A stretch of 64,000 nt of DNA, from assembly GCF_000003815.2 (NCBI RefSeq), contig NC_049979.1, positions 10,365,374 to 10,429,373 of the forward strand, read 5' to 3'. The translations under genes and the position numbers were made by a program. The notes beneath the pieces were generated by a model. That model saw nothing but the letters and a program-made list of their open reading frames with translations. It was not told where the DNA came from and searched no databases. Positions within the stretch are counted from its first letter, which is position 1. Every line of letters starts with the position of its first letter. This DNA comes from Branchiostoma floridae. Taxonomy: Eukaryota; Chordata; Leptocardii; Amphioxiformes; Branchiostomatidae. Shown here piece after piece: positions 38,756 to 52,700 of this stretch.

Positions 38756-38768
38756 ATGGAGGGATTCG
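38756..38768 (+). CDS. EML: Candidate first coding exon of long EML (MEGF)
   Basis: CAAGATGGAGGG followed by ATTCG and the donor GTAAGT gives Met-Glu-Gly-Phe plus one base. This joins in phase to the coiled-coil exon at 48727 (Asp-Asp-Ser-Leu-Ser). The start context matches that of atlastin exon 1. The distance is large, so an unseen intermediate or different first exon is possible. Confidence 0.6.
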
Positions 38769-41700
38769 GTAAGTGGCTGTCAAACATCTCCTCTGGTTTT
38801 CTCCTTTTTTGTCGGCCCTGTCTGTGCTCTGTGTCGTTTGATATGATAGGTTAGCTCAGATAAGGTTTGTTGTACTGTGGATATCGTTTGTTTTGTCTGG
38901 AGGGTCTGGGTTTGGTCATAGGGGTGCGGGGACGTTGGGTGACGAGCGGTAGTGTACAAACGTCAAATCTATTTCCCCAAACACAGACCGGTACAGATCG
39001 GTACAGCACGGCACGGGGAGATGTTCAGACGACACGAAACACTGCAGATGGTGGTTACACAGCAGTCGTTTGTGTATTAGCTGCACAGCTGCTACTACTA
39101 GTCAGTACAGAGCTCCCGTGAACGCCAAGGGCTTTTTATTCTGGCGCGATTTCTTATCCTGGAACATGCCAGGGACTTTCTGCCTGTGCATGACGGTGTC
39201 CTGGGATGGTTGGTTTTGATTTCCGCGGATCCCCGATGGTGGGCTGGGACTGTTTGTCCAGTTCTGGCAGCTGGGGGCAGTTAGTGTCTAAAAGCCGTGA
39301 AGAGATCACCAAAAATGGCAGTAGAACAGAGAAGCCCCTCCCTCGCGTTTTCTCTCGTGGAGTTGGCATCACAAATTGCAGTCTGAAAGGGGGAAAGAGG
39401 ATCGGGTTAGAAACAACATATTACATCTGTTGTATCAACTCACTAGAGTAACGCAATGCCAGCCCCATTGAGTAGATCACTGCTCAATGTTGTGGCATAA
39501 ATAGCACCTTATTAGACATTAGGAGGTAATTTATGTTATTGTAGCAAACACCATTACCAACATAATGAATTTGCTGATGTTGAATAATGATATGATTATG
39601 TATCAAACAGATCTTATGATCGGAAATGATTCACAAGTTCAGTGGTATCAGAACAATATTGCTTTGCTGAGAAAAGCGTGTTTTCACACTTCAGGGCAGT
39701 TGCTCCTTTATTGTGCTATTTTATACAATGCCTAATTGCAGTTGTCATAAATAATGTGTGACAAGATGTAAATGGCAGAGGGGCAATCAGCCCAATCCTT
39801 GGTGATCCACATGAACAATAAATCTCCATCAAACTCAAGGACAACAGGGCGCTGGTGGTTTTATGTTTCTCTATGCAAGACCACAGAGCCTTTGAAGTTC
39901 TGGCTGATTGGCTTTTGTTCAGGAGATGACTGTTGTACTGTTACAAGATGGACCTTGCATACAACCTTGTTACATGACTGCAAACAAATCTGACAAAGTG
40001 TGTTTGCTGTCAGCTGCTGCTGGGACCTACTAGTACAATGTTCTTATTCAGCACTGACATGGGCATGTATTATACAACAAGTAAACTCCATCCGCTACAC
40101 AATATGGGCTTTAGCACTTTTGTTCTGAAACGCTGAAGAGGCGAGTAGAAACAGTACCCTGGCTTCTGTGATTCGAACCTGGGCCCGCCAGCTCACAAAA
40201 CCAACATCGCAAAAGGTCTGTATCCATAGGCCTGGTCAGTTGGTGGCACATGAGCCTCACTGTTACAGTTCTTATCAGCCAGGGACATTTCTTTTCCTTA
40301 CAAGACATGTATAATCCTGGCTGGTGCACGTGATTGAGACAAGGACTGGAAAATGCAAACTTATGAATGTAGAAATGGTTCAGGTTGACACAGTTTCACC
40401 CAGAACATGCATGTAAATATGAATGATCCATTCAGTCTGAGACAGTGCTTTCACCTGAGTGAAAAGTAGTTCTTGGCTGACAGCTAATTGACTATGGAGA
40501 GGAATGCTGCCACGCCCCCTTTGCAAACACTGCATTTCAGTCAAGTCTAGATCCTGACAAGCTTGTGTGTAACAGAGCATAGCAAAGAAGTGTTTCACTG
40601 AAAAGGTAACTCAATACATTGCTTGAAATAAATTGTGACTGGCACGCCTTGGTATTCCTGTGTTTGTGTGAAAACTGTCCCACAACAAAGTGGCAAGAGA
40701 CAATGCAAACATCGTCAAGTGGCAAAACTAACACATTATCACCAAATTGACTGGCTAGGGAAAGTGAATTAGTAAATAAAGTCTTTAGCTTAGGTAGACC
40801 TATAGCAAGTAGCAAGAATAAATAAACCAAAAGGCCATATTGCCAAAGTGGAAAAATTACTTCCTTGATACTTCCTTTCCCTTTCATCATCTCCTTTCCT
40901 TCCTAGTTGAAGATTCTCCTTCTTTCCTGTGCAGTGTTTTTAACAGACAATTTTCTGTGAAATTGTGGCTACTTTGTCAACTTTCATTATTCATTCCAAT
41001 ATAACACAATGGCAAGTAATGGTGAATCAGGCATTCATGAAGAGGAAGCACATCTGTTACAATGGGAGGGGATATGGGAGGCAATCCAAAGGAAGTTATT
41101 CATATTTGTGGCTATGGTCTTTAAGTGTTTCCTACATATACACAGGGGGCTCACTGTTCCTCTCACCTTGGACCTTGGAGGAATGCCAGGTCCAGACAAG
41201 TTAATCCTCTTGGGTATATCACCTGTGAACCTGAAAAATTGCTGTAACATTACCCTTGCTTCAGGCATTACTGACATCCATTAGGCCTGTGTTAAACATT
41301 GTAATGTTACGAAAGCACAGAGAGAGGCACTATCTAAAGTGTGCAGATAATATGAACATCCACAGTATACCTGACTTGAGCCTGCATTGTTGTACTAAGT
41401 TCTTTATGGTATACTGCCATGACAGAAGTACAGTTCCCAGGGGAGGTATATTCCATGATTCAGTGATTGGATATGTCAATAATTAATCCTTTCCCTGATT
41501 GTATTTTATGTCAGTTGACCTAGCATCCCTTTGTGGCAATGGCAGGGAGGCTTCAAAGGCTGCAGTGGAGACTTGAATTAATGATATGATAAGGATGTTG
41601 GAAGTACTATCATGTTCTTTTATATATAATAGTGAAATAATGTGACCTTTGTACATCCCTAGTAAAATTACAGGCATGCTGAATGGGCTGAATTTGTCTG

Positions 41701-43750
41701 GCTATTTTGAACACCTACATGTATTGAGGATTATGGAATTTATTTATTCTATCCATGTTGTTCTTTTGTAAAAATATTAATGAATGGAAATCGAGAAGTA
41801 AAGATTTTCTTGGGGCAAGAAGGGTCCAAAAGTTTTGATGACTTGGATTGCAGCCTGAGAAGGACTAACTACATATTGAAAGAGATCTTTGGTGATTTAT
41901 TTTCTCCTTATCTTATCTTATCATTTGTGCATGTAGGTTCAAATTGGTCACATTTGTACATTGTAGAGTTTTAGCATATACACGTAGGTGGGATGTTTAG
42001 AAGTGCTATAGCATGCACATAATGATGATGTGCACTTGTGATTGAGTACACTTTTTATACCTGCCAATGGGTTTATTTCATACACATTTTCAAAGACGTA
42101 TAAAGTCTTCCTGTTATTATATGGGAACTCGTCTCTAGGTACAGATCATAGGAGAATGCCCAACATGTCATTGTTCATTACATAGAATTGTCCTGACTCA
42201 CATGTATGTTGGAGGCATCAAATATAGCCTGTAGCATGCTTAAGGTTAAAACAGCCCAAGCGTTCAACTGATATATGATGTTACAGATGCACAGTCCATG
42301 CAGGGGTATTTTGTTAATGTTACATCAAGCATATCCTGGATCAATGGGAATGCAATTACATGGGTCTGATTTGATAAATTGTGTTTGAGAAAAAGAGGAA
42401 ATTACTAGGCACCTAAGTTGATTATCCAATTCTGTAGGCTTGTTAGAATGCACTGTGCAATTGTGATTTTCTTGGACTGTCAGGAAATTAGATTAAGTGG
42501 ATCACTTGTAAGTAGAGTAATTTCATCTTCAGCGGTTCACCGAATCAAAGCTTTATCTTTCTTGTTTTATACCCAAATGTGTAAACAGTGCTGTATTTGT
42601 CCTTGTCTTGAAACCTCAGTCAGCTTATGATTTATGATGCACATTTGTTTTAAATCACTGAACTTTGACCTAATTGTTGTCTGAAGTCTGAAGCTATGGC
42701 CTTGGGTTATTCACCTGGCACTTGACAGGCCTGGGGGTATAGGTAGGTTTGGGTCCTATGGGTAGGTTTTCACTTTCAGGCCACTTGTAATCTGCCTATT
42801 CCAGCCCAAGATTCCTACATATTCTAAGACTCAACTTTCAAATGTATACATTATGATATTTATGTACTGGTATGTAAATGGGGAGCTGTTATACTTTTTT
42901 AAAAATCAGGTAGGCCACCATGTAATGTCAATCGGAGCCTTGGGTCCTGTGTATGGGGGAGCCATAGGCATAAAAGTTGAATCAAACACACATAGGCTTG
43001 CAGGATAAAGAACCCATCACATTTATTGAGAGTAGGGGTTGACCTAGTGTACTTGGCCAAATTCTTGAGGACATGATAGGCACATGCTGCAATTCTTCCT
43101 GGTTTCTCGATGACCAATAGCATAGAATATTTTTCCTGAGTTCTCACCCCCTCCCTGAATGTAGAGAATGGGTACTGTTACTTGTGAAGTATTCAGTGAC
43201 CTCTTACCACTAACATATCACACTGCAAATACATGTCTATCTAAGTATCTTGCTATGTCTTACTACTTCAGCGAATGAAACAACACAATGTAGCCATTTG
43301 GTTCCACATTATTGTTTTATATGTATATAGTTTTAGACAGCAGGGAGAAGGTTAAAACATCTCATTTCCCCTCCCGGTGCAGAATAAGTCCTATTGATTG
43401 TACAGGACCTGCCTCTGCCTTGGTTGAACCAGCTGAAGCTCGGGTTCGCATAAAAGGCTGGGCTGTCTACCAGGCCAGGCTACCTGGCCTGTCTACCTGG
43501 CCTGGCTATCACGTCAGGCTACTCAGATCCCCCCATTCATAGCCCCATCATATGGCATTCAGCTGATTGACAGGCATAGTAATTGCTAATCTCCCGTCAC
43601 TGCAAGTGACCTGAGGTTGGCCTGTCCACCACTGGCTGGGCCCTTCGGGAATGTGTCTGGTAGGACTTCCTTGCAGCGTTAGGAACACAAGTACCAGTAC
43701 TGACTGTTTGTGTATGTTTGTGTGTGTGTAAATGTGTGTGTGTACATGTA

Positions 43751-43785
<35 letters not shown>

Positions 43786-46700
43786 ACGGGCTTGCCAGCA
43801 ACAGAAATTTGTTTCTTTATTGAATATCTATCTTCTAGAACAGAAACCATCTCAGCTCGTGCAACAAGAAGGAAGAGCATAAATCGCTGTAAAGCTAAAC
43901 TTGTATTGACCAGGGGGGGGGTATAATTACATGTACCTCCTTGTTCTCTATGCTAGTATGCCATGTTGACATACACAATCTCGGTAGTCACATAGCCTTT
44001 TTGAGGCTGTGGATTGTTATCCAATGTACAATTTTTTGTGTCCAGGACAAANNNNNNNNNNNNNNNNNNNNNNNNNNNNNNNNNNNNNNNNNNNNNNNNN
44101 NNNNNNNNNNNNNNNNNNNNNNNNNNNNNNNNNNNNNNNNNNNNNNNNNNNCAAATTTTGTGTCAAGGATTTGAACCCAGGACCTCTGTTTTCTAGGTCT
44201 AAACCCTAAAGCATTTACTCAACACAGTACTCAGGTACGGTACTTGAATGTGTTCCTGACATGCTGCAAGGAAGGCCTCATAACCACTACCAGACACATT
44301 CCCGAAGGGTCCAGCCAGTGGTGGACAGGTTAACCTCAGGTCACTTGCAGGGTTAAAGATTAGCAATTACTATGCCTGTCAATCAGCTATTTTGGCTGAA
44401 TGCCATATGATTGGGCTATGAATGGGGGGGATCTGAGTAGCCTGACGTGATAGCCAGGCCAGGTAGACAGGCCAGGTAGCCTGGCCCGGTAGACAGCCCA
44501 GCCTTTTAAGCGAACCCCTGAAGCTCCCACTGTGTCTGTCTGGTTTGTGTTTCACTTCAGGGCAGATAGCTGACCTCTGGGTGATGACTGTAAAAGGTCA
44601 TGTATGGGTATACACTTCACATCAGTGTTGACTTACCCTAGATAGTAGAGGTGTAACTTTACACCTTGAAAAAGAGGCAATATTGGTCATCTAATATGTG
44701 TTGGTGAATGATTGTACTTAAGGAAGAGAAATGATTTACAATCAATTCTTCTAAAATCTGAAGAGGCAATTTTTAAGAAGGTCAGTTGTTGGCACAATTT
44801 TATGGCCAAGAAGCATTTGAGATCATTATGAAGTACTGTGGTAGTGTTCCCCCAGACCAATTGAGGTTAGTTTTATCCATGATATTAATGTGCTCTGAAC
44901 AACAACATTGTTTTTGCATCTCTGTACTATATATTCATGAGTTCCCCACTCATACTAGCCAACCAGGCATGACTTTGTTGTTTATTGATAGTAATACAAT
45001 ATTCCTGTGACCAGGAAAACTCCAAACATCCGGGTAGATTTCCTGATTGGCAACTTGAGAATTTGTTCTGCATGCAATTTGTCTCTGAGGTTCTTGCACA
45101 ACAGCTAGCATAAAGAACAACAATTCTGTCCCAGACTATTGCATATTTACTACTCAACAGTGCCAACCACTGGCTCTCTTGATACCAAATAGCAGTCATC
45201 AAGGCACAGATGCAGTGTATGTGATGGAGACTCAATATACTGCAATGTCTTTCTTCCTGCACAAAAAATTGAAGAAACTGGGTTTGAAAGGTAAGTCTGA
45301 AGACTTGATGTACATGTACAGTAAGACCAAACCAGGTGGTTCAGCAGGTTACAGTCCAGCTTGACAGCTTGAAGTGCTTAGTCTAGTAGATGGATGTAAA
45401 TAAGGTGTTTCAAATGCTGCAGAAGAGCTGCATTGTATTTGCAGACTGTAGTGAGCCACTCACCAGAAAATATGGCAATGTGAAAGGTCACGGGTGATTA
45501 GGCAGATAGAAAGCAGGGATTAGGCAGGTAGGATGTGGATTTAGGGACCACAGTCATCTAATATTCTAGATCAGCACTCCCTATTCTGAATACCTGAAAT
45601 ATATCTTACTTTAAGCCATAAGAAGGTTGTCTTCAGTTTAGCATCCACTGATTTTAGGTTGCTGTTAGTGAGTGTTGTTATCACTATTACATGTAAGTCT
45701 ATATGAACTGCTAATCTCTAGTGTATGGAACATGTAGAAGATGAGATCATATTCTAAAGGAGCTGTGTTGATTTGAAATGAAAGTCTTGCTGGGGCATGT
45801 TGCAAAGTACATATAAACAAACTGTTGGAATTATTTTCTGCTTCTGTATTTCTGTTTCCTGAAGTTATCTTTACTAGATCTACTGTGCATTAAACAAATT
45901 ATATTGTTGTATGGCTAAAAAGTATAAAATGTGCTCACTCGTGTATATATGTAACATTACATACCATCATGACTTTCAAATTAAATATGCAATAGGACCT
46001 TGACGGTCAGGAATTATTTGGCCAATGCTGTAGGTCAAGTGTCAATCAGCCACTATAGCTGTTCAAAATGGTTTCAAATTAGAACATAGTATCTAACGTT
46101 TCAATGTTGTTTCGTTTTTTGAGTCAGGCTGCTGAAAGGTGTCTGAATTCAGCCTAATTGTTGTGAAGTAATATACTAGTAGTCTTTAGCATTACTTGTA
46201 CAGTGTTTTCACTATCAGGGGCGTATGGAGACTGTATACTATATAGAGAGTGTGTGTGTGTGTGTGTGTGGTGGGGGGTCAGTAAGTGGGGTGGGCATGG
46301 TTTAGTCAGGCTATGCCTTGCTGGTCTTAATCTGCATGTATTGGGGACATACTCGTTGGCAGACATGAGAAGTTGTTTGGTTACCATGGTGAGAGAGAGC
46401 TGGTCTTTGATGTTGCTGATGATATTACAGCATTGGAGCAGGAATGTAATCTACAGAGAGTGCAATCAGACTAGGCATCAGCCAGAACCCAAATTATGTA
46501 TCGACTAGTATGTACAAAGTCTAGTAATCTGGGTTGCACCATTGAAACTATGTACGAGTCAACCTATGTTTATGTGAAATGTTGTTATTTTCTTCAATGA
46601 AAGTATAAAGCGTATAAATGTTTGTGCGTACATGCATATATTAAAATCAAATGAGTCATTCTTACGCGTTACAAACATGTAGTATAATGTTGTAATTGTA

Positions 46701-49700
46701 ACAGACCAGCTTGATAATAAAATGATTCCAAATTACAATATCTGTGTGTCCAAATGTACATTATGTGAAAGTAGAATGCTCTTTAATTTCTGGAACATAA
46801 TTTTCCCTGCCATGCCAGAGAAGTGATTGCCCTATACTTGAGTGATTCTTTTATACAGTCAACAGTAAACCTGATTTGGTTGCCAGACACATGAGCAGAA
46901 TGCGTAAGTAAGCTGTGCTCTTTGTTGTGGTCCTGTAGCTGACAGCAAACCCATGGAGATGGAGCCAGCTTCTGCGGCTGATGAAACATCATCCCAACAC
47001 CTATGTAATTATCCTCAAAAATATTGTTTGCATGTATAATTTAGATTAGTCTAGCAAATTATGGCTATTCGTGGGAAAGGTGCAAATATTTTGAAATCTT
47101 TTCCTTTGCCTTGTAAAATGAGTTGCACATGTATATATTTGGATGATGTTTTCTTGTTGTTACTACGAGCGCTAGAGTTAGGTTTTGGTGGATTTTTTTC
47201 TACTTAAACTAACCCTTAGACTTAATTTGGGAAGATGTAAGTACATGCAAGGATTCTTAGAAGGAAGCCACTTTCTTCAACTGCTTATAATTGTTCCATC
47301 TCTACTGGTGCAGAGATTACTCAAGGTGTTAAAGAAGCATGTTGTAGTTCATTGCACTGCTTGCCTAGTGCTAACAGTGTCAGGGCTATTTTTCTCTCAC
47401 TCTCATACTGCTGACAGCCTGCCTTGTTAAGCTGTGCTGAATTCAACAAGGCTTTCCCATGTGTAAATCCCTGCTGAAAGGGATGGTCTTCTTTGTGCTG
47501 GTCTAAATGGGGCCACAAGGAATGTCAAGTTACATCATTCATGGTTGGACAGATATTCATGAGTGCTTTCAAAATAAAAAAAGAAATGGGAGGGTGGGAA
47601 AGGTGGGGATGACTAATACTGTCATATTTGTGTCAGCGTCTACTATTATCAAGGACTGCAACTTATAAGATTTTAATACATGTCTAATTCTCCATGAGTG
47701 TAATATCTGCAATGAGGAAGCATTGCAAAAGTATCAAGCATCATTAAAGTGGTAGGCAACTCATAATATATGAATTGAAAACAGCATTTTGAAAGCTTGT
47801 TATTGAAGCCTCCTTTCTTGTACAGATATTTTAGTTTGCCCAAGGCTAGGTATCAAAGCCTAAGTCATCAAGATGATCTGTTATCAGTATCTATGTCACA
47901 GCACACCTTTGGCAACTTTGGTACCTTTAATCTCTTCTATTTTGCACTACAATAATTCTCCAGCACAGTTTATATTTCCCATATTGACACCGGGTGCCCA
48001 ACATATGTTTCCTTCTGGCATGGCTAATGATATGAGTAATTCCATTTCCTTCCCGTGGAAGCTCAAGATGGAGACAAGCAGCCAGCCGGACCACCTGGTG
48101 GAGCCACAAGTATACTGTTTTACTTGAAGGGTGTTAGCCTGTGTTATTGGTGCTCTGTGGCATTATCTTTCTGTGGAAATGCACTTCACAATAGTACATA
48201 ACACTCTTATCAGTCCATATCAGGTGTGGTAATGGTCAGAATGGAGGTGTAAAACTGCCACTCTAATACAGTGGGCAATACTTACTGGGTGGTAAATGAT
48301 TACTAATGACTAGTACTACCTCATCCCTACTTTAAGGAATATAAGTTCGGAATAGATGATGATGTCATTTCTCTCTCCTGAAAGGCTTAACCATTTTCTT
48401 CTTATTTTGTGTTGTCTTAATCCTGTTATTAAAGGAAACAAAAGGTGAGGGAAAATTGGGTTCGTAAGGCTCCAGTACTACTGGTAGGATTCCTAGTGAT
48501 TGGAATCTTTAAGGCGTGTGCACTTAATGATATGGCTGGAAGATGAAGGTTCTTCCCCATTTCTTACCCTTGGATGGAATACTGGTCCAGTACAGATCCT
48601 ACAACAGACAAGTGGGAATAAGACATACATGGATTAAGGTCTATCATACTGTTAAACATATTTCACGTCTATTAAGAATATGTGTACTTAAACTTGTATC
48701 ACACTGCCAGTTTCCTCCCCCTCCAGATGACAGCCTGTCCCAGGACAGTATAGACCTGACAGACAGAGTGGCCACCCTGGAACAGAGGGTCCAGCTGCAG
48801 GAGGATGAGATCCAGCTCCTCAAGTCTGCGCTAGCTGACGTCCTCAGGAGGCTGGGCCAGTATGAAGAAAAAGACAGGAAAACAAACAAACGTAAGTCAC
48901 TAACTGCTGTATTTTTTGTTCAATCCCTAACGTCAGACATGTGATGTCTATTACTGTAAGTTCTTTGGTTTCACTTGGATTGCATTGGACAATCCAGTTG
49001 TGGTTTAATTATTCCACTGTGGAAAGTGGCATAAATGATAAATGAAGATCCATCAAATATTTCCACAGATTTATTTGACTGATTTCTATCCTATTCCACC
49101 AATGACCTGTTCTGTTAGATTTTCAAAATGTGATGATATTCACTTTCCATTATGATTTTTAACTGTTCACTTTACCATTTGGACTGGATAGATGTACGTA
49201 GAAACTCAGTGAAACATGTTTTCGACATACAAGGTAGCTGTTATTGTTCCAGTTGTTTCTTGCCTTGACCAGTCCCAATTGTGCCAGAAGGGAGTCCATT
49301 AATGCCTGCACTGCTGACAGCTCGCCAGGCTTTTCAGGTGATTGGGGTAATTTCCTGATTATCAGCAATGCAGGCAGATCAATAGCAATTACAGCAGGGT
49401 CTGGAGTCTGGAGCTGGTGGGATTTTCTCAGCTTGCTTTCACAAAAGCAGCTTTGGTGACAATTAAGTTAAAACATTTATAAGGAAGTAGGTAGATGAAA
49501 TCTTATATTTTCTGTGCTGACAGGTTTATATACAGGCAAAGGAAAATTGCTTTAAAAGTATAGATTTTCTTGACAGTATCTGCTGCTGATTAATGAGCAA
49601 ATTGTGTTTTATAATCTGTGTAAGACTGAGGCCTGGGTAACTCATCCATGGGATTTGCAGCTTGATCTTTAGCAGTTGCTACATCCTGTCTTGTTGGCAA

Positions 49701-52700
49701 AGCTTTCACAGGACAATTATAGCAAATCCAGAGTTGACCGCATTGTCAGATTTAAGCTGGTTTATGAAACAGTCACTACAATTCAGCAAAATTTGACTGA
49801 TTTTGACCCTCAAAGTTTTCCAACAGAACACCACATTGACGATGGTGTATTACCTCCTGAAAATGATATGGTTTACCATCGCTTTCCACATCAATTTTTT
49901 TTCCCCACTCTGGTACATACAATATTATTTGGAGAACTAACTTTTTTCTCATGTTGCCTCTCGGAAGAATTACGTAGTTGCTACTTGTCATCAACGAGCT
50001 ATTTCCAAAGCTGTTCCTATGGGAAATAACAGGAAAGATGTACATTGCATAAAGCTGATGAAAAAAGATTACGCATATATACAGAAGGCTTGTATGCATT
50101 GAGAATGGGGAGCTGCAAGTTAAATGGCACATTTTTGCGAAATCAGAATAGCTGACAGTACTTTCTTCCACATGTACATTTGTATTTCAGAAGCATTCAC
50201 CTTGGCTTGCTAACCTTAGATATTTCTCAGATTGTACTGATAGGGAGGGAAGTTACTGTCAAGGACGAGGAAGGTCAGGGGCTCTGGACCTATTTTGAAG
50301 GACACTCTCATTAATTTTGAATCAGACGCATGATGTTCCCATTACTGAAAGTACCACTTTGAAAGATGAAGCAGGCTGATCCTCATGAAGACAAATCAGT
50401 GTGGTCGAAATCTTTAAGTTATTCTGAGTCATACAGTCCTTCACTGCAAGTTAAGTTTAGATGAAGCTTACTCATCTGTCATCAGGATAGGTATACCAGT
50501 AAAAAGACTGTATTCAGGTATAAGTAGTATTTTTTATCATTCATATGTTTTGAAATTCATGATTAATCGTTGTCCCTTTTCCTTCAGTGAAACAAAAACA
50601 GATACTAGTAAATAATGCTTCTTAAAATTGTATATTGCTTAAAATATCAGATCATGCATTAAGTATTATGCTGCTTAACATATTACCACAAGGGATGGGT
50701 ACCAGTACAAAATATTCAGGTCCAGTTCAAGAGGATCAGATCTGGGTCTGGATTTCAACCTAAATCTTATTATCTGTGAAAACTTGTAAACGGGCGATAT
50801 TCAAAACAATTGTCCATTTCACTACAAAGGAATATGTATGTGCTAGTATTCAACGTCCACTCAGGCATTTTGAAATCCTACCTTCTTGTAAATAACACTA
50901 ACTGCTTCTGTTTTAGACCAAGGTTGACTGTAGAAACTTTGTAAAAATGACCATCAACTCTCCTTTACTTCACTCTTATTATTTTCTTGGACCTGTAAGC
51001 TCCAAAACACGTGAACGTCTACCGGTATTATCTGTTCATTTTCTAATCAGTCCAAAACTCAGTCCATTACCCAGTCCACTGATATTTTTCGGGTTCGGTT
51101 TTGTACCGGCACACCATACTGGTTTATCGGTTTTATTACCACTGTTATGAGGATCAACATTGACTATGTCCATGGTGCTGAAATAGCGTTTGCAACAGTG
51201 ATCAACATTTTGCTTTCATACAAAATATATCACAGAAAGAGGACTGTACCTAACAAGCAGCATTAAGAAATGCCTTTAGCTTATATTATATCAATCAGTA
51301 ATACTAGACACAGACAGACTTTGGCTGGAGCCATGGTACCCAGTCTGGAGGGGGGAGGAGACACTGAGTCTGATACTGAACCATCTGTGACTGATGCTGG
51401 GATCCTCTCATCAATACTGAACAGGTCATTGGCTTTGCTGTGCGACTGATGAAAGGCAAACAAGTTTCCTGGACAGTAGGTTGAAAACAGGCCTGGCATA
51501 ATATTCTCTTTATATCATCTTCAAGATTACCAGTCTACTGCAGACAAAGTGTGCTGTACTTTTGCAAGCATTCCTGCCTTCCATGACCTACACCACAACT
51601 TCCATGCAAGTTTGGATATTCTAACATGCCAATATCCATGGTTTTGTATGCAAAGTATGAGTTTTGACCATCTATTACAAATGATCCTCTAATTCACTGC
51701 TCTTTAAGATAAAGAGAGTGATCAGTTTTCTTTTTCATATTGGCTATTTTGGGAGTAAATGTCAGTATGGCAGAGTTGTCAATTTTTAATTTGGGGTGCA
51801 TTTTTACATATCTTTTTAGTTATTTTATTCTTTTGCCTCCCAAAAAGTTAGCAAAGTATGATGGCATACTAAGGCTTCATTTGAACATCTCGGTAAGAGA
51901 TGGTAGTCGTCCAAGTTTCTAGTACTTCCACGTTCCCCAGCAGATATCAGTCTTTCACAACAGAATTACAGGGCAGGTATGATTCATAGAAAGGGCACAG
52001 TGCAGTGGTTCTAATTGTATTTCCCTGGTTTATTGTAGGAAGTCTGTCTAGCTGTAGCACTGAGCGTGGCAGTTGGCCAAGGATATTCTCAATGGAACTT
52101 CACATAGGTTTTCTTTCCCAAGGTTTCCATGACAATAACACAATGTGCAAGCTACAAACCATCTAGCTGACACAAAGAGCTTTTCATAACTGACCTGATT
52201 TTTATTCAGCACAGCAGTTAATTTGTCCACATCATCTTTAATGTTATTGATGACTTAAAGATGACAAGAAAATTAGAAAGTCTATGAGTCATACCTGCAG
52301 TACCGTAATGGATAGCAGTGCATATATGTAGGTATTCCATCTACAAGTATAGTAATCTTGTTTGCACTGACTGAGCTGGCCGTCAAGTTCCCAGAGGTAA
52401 TTGCATTAAATTAAAGGCATGCTAGCTATTGCCAAGGCTTGCATGTTATACCTTTTCAGCGTGCTAGATCAACTACATGTACCATTTTTTATTGGAACTC
52501 AACTAAGTGAAAATCTTTTAGAGCAAATGTGTTTCTTGTACATGTTAAAGAGCTTAATACATAGGGTGCATTCAAGTTGAAATGTAAATTGTTTTAGATC
52601 TGTTTGGTGAAGCATCAGTGCGCATATACAAGGTTGATTAGGTGTGGTAAAGGACTGTTTTGTTGAACATTAGCTTTGAATCACGCTGAAGACAGCACAT

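Larger units (their letters stand above)
43442..44517. mobile_element. Mutator-like foldback element with long inverted ends
   Basis: Left arm about 43442-43690 and right arm about 44245-44517 are reverse complements over roughly 260 bp. The outer tips are GGGTTCGCATAAAAGGCTGG on the left and GGGTTCGCTTAAAAGGCTGG on the right read inward. Exact 9-bp duplications CTGAAGCTC flank both ends (43433-43441 and 44518-44526). Long inverted ends with a 9-bp duplication fit Mutator-like elements. The interior holds a GT microsatellite, the gap at 44052-44151 and a minus-strand tRNA B-box-like segment, with no visible transposase. Confidence 0.8.
38769..48726 (+). other. EML intron 1
   Basis: About 10 kb with no exon that I can support. 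It contains the Mutator-like foldback at 43442-44517, a GT run near 46250 and a tRNA-like minus-strand piece near 40165-40200 (rc reads ggcccaggttcgaatcac). Short open frames scattered through it show no family similarity. Confidence 0.55.

Noticed and set aside
43548-43880. Minus-strand frame with His-Thr repeats
   Set aside because: Translation of the GT microsatellite and of one foldback arm; not a protein gene.
49676-50029. 117-codon plus-strand frame and its minus-strand partner in EML intron 2
   Set aside because: No domain, no consistent splice sites, and overlapping frames on both strands of AT-rich DNA.
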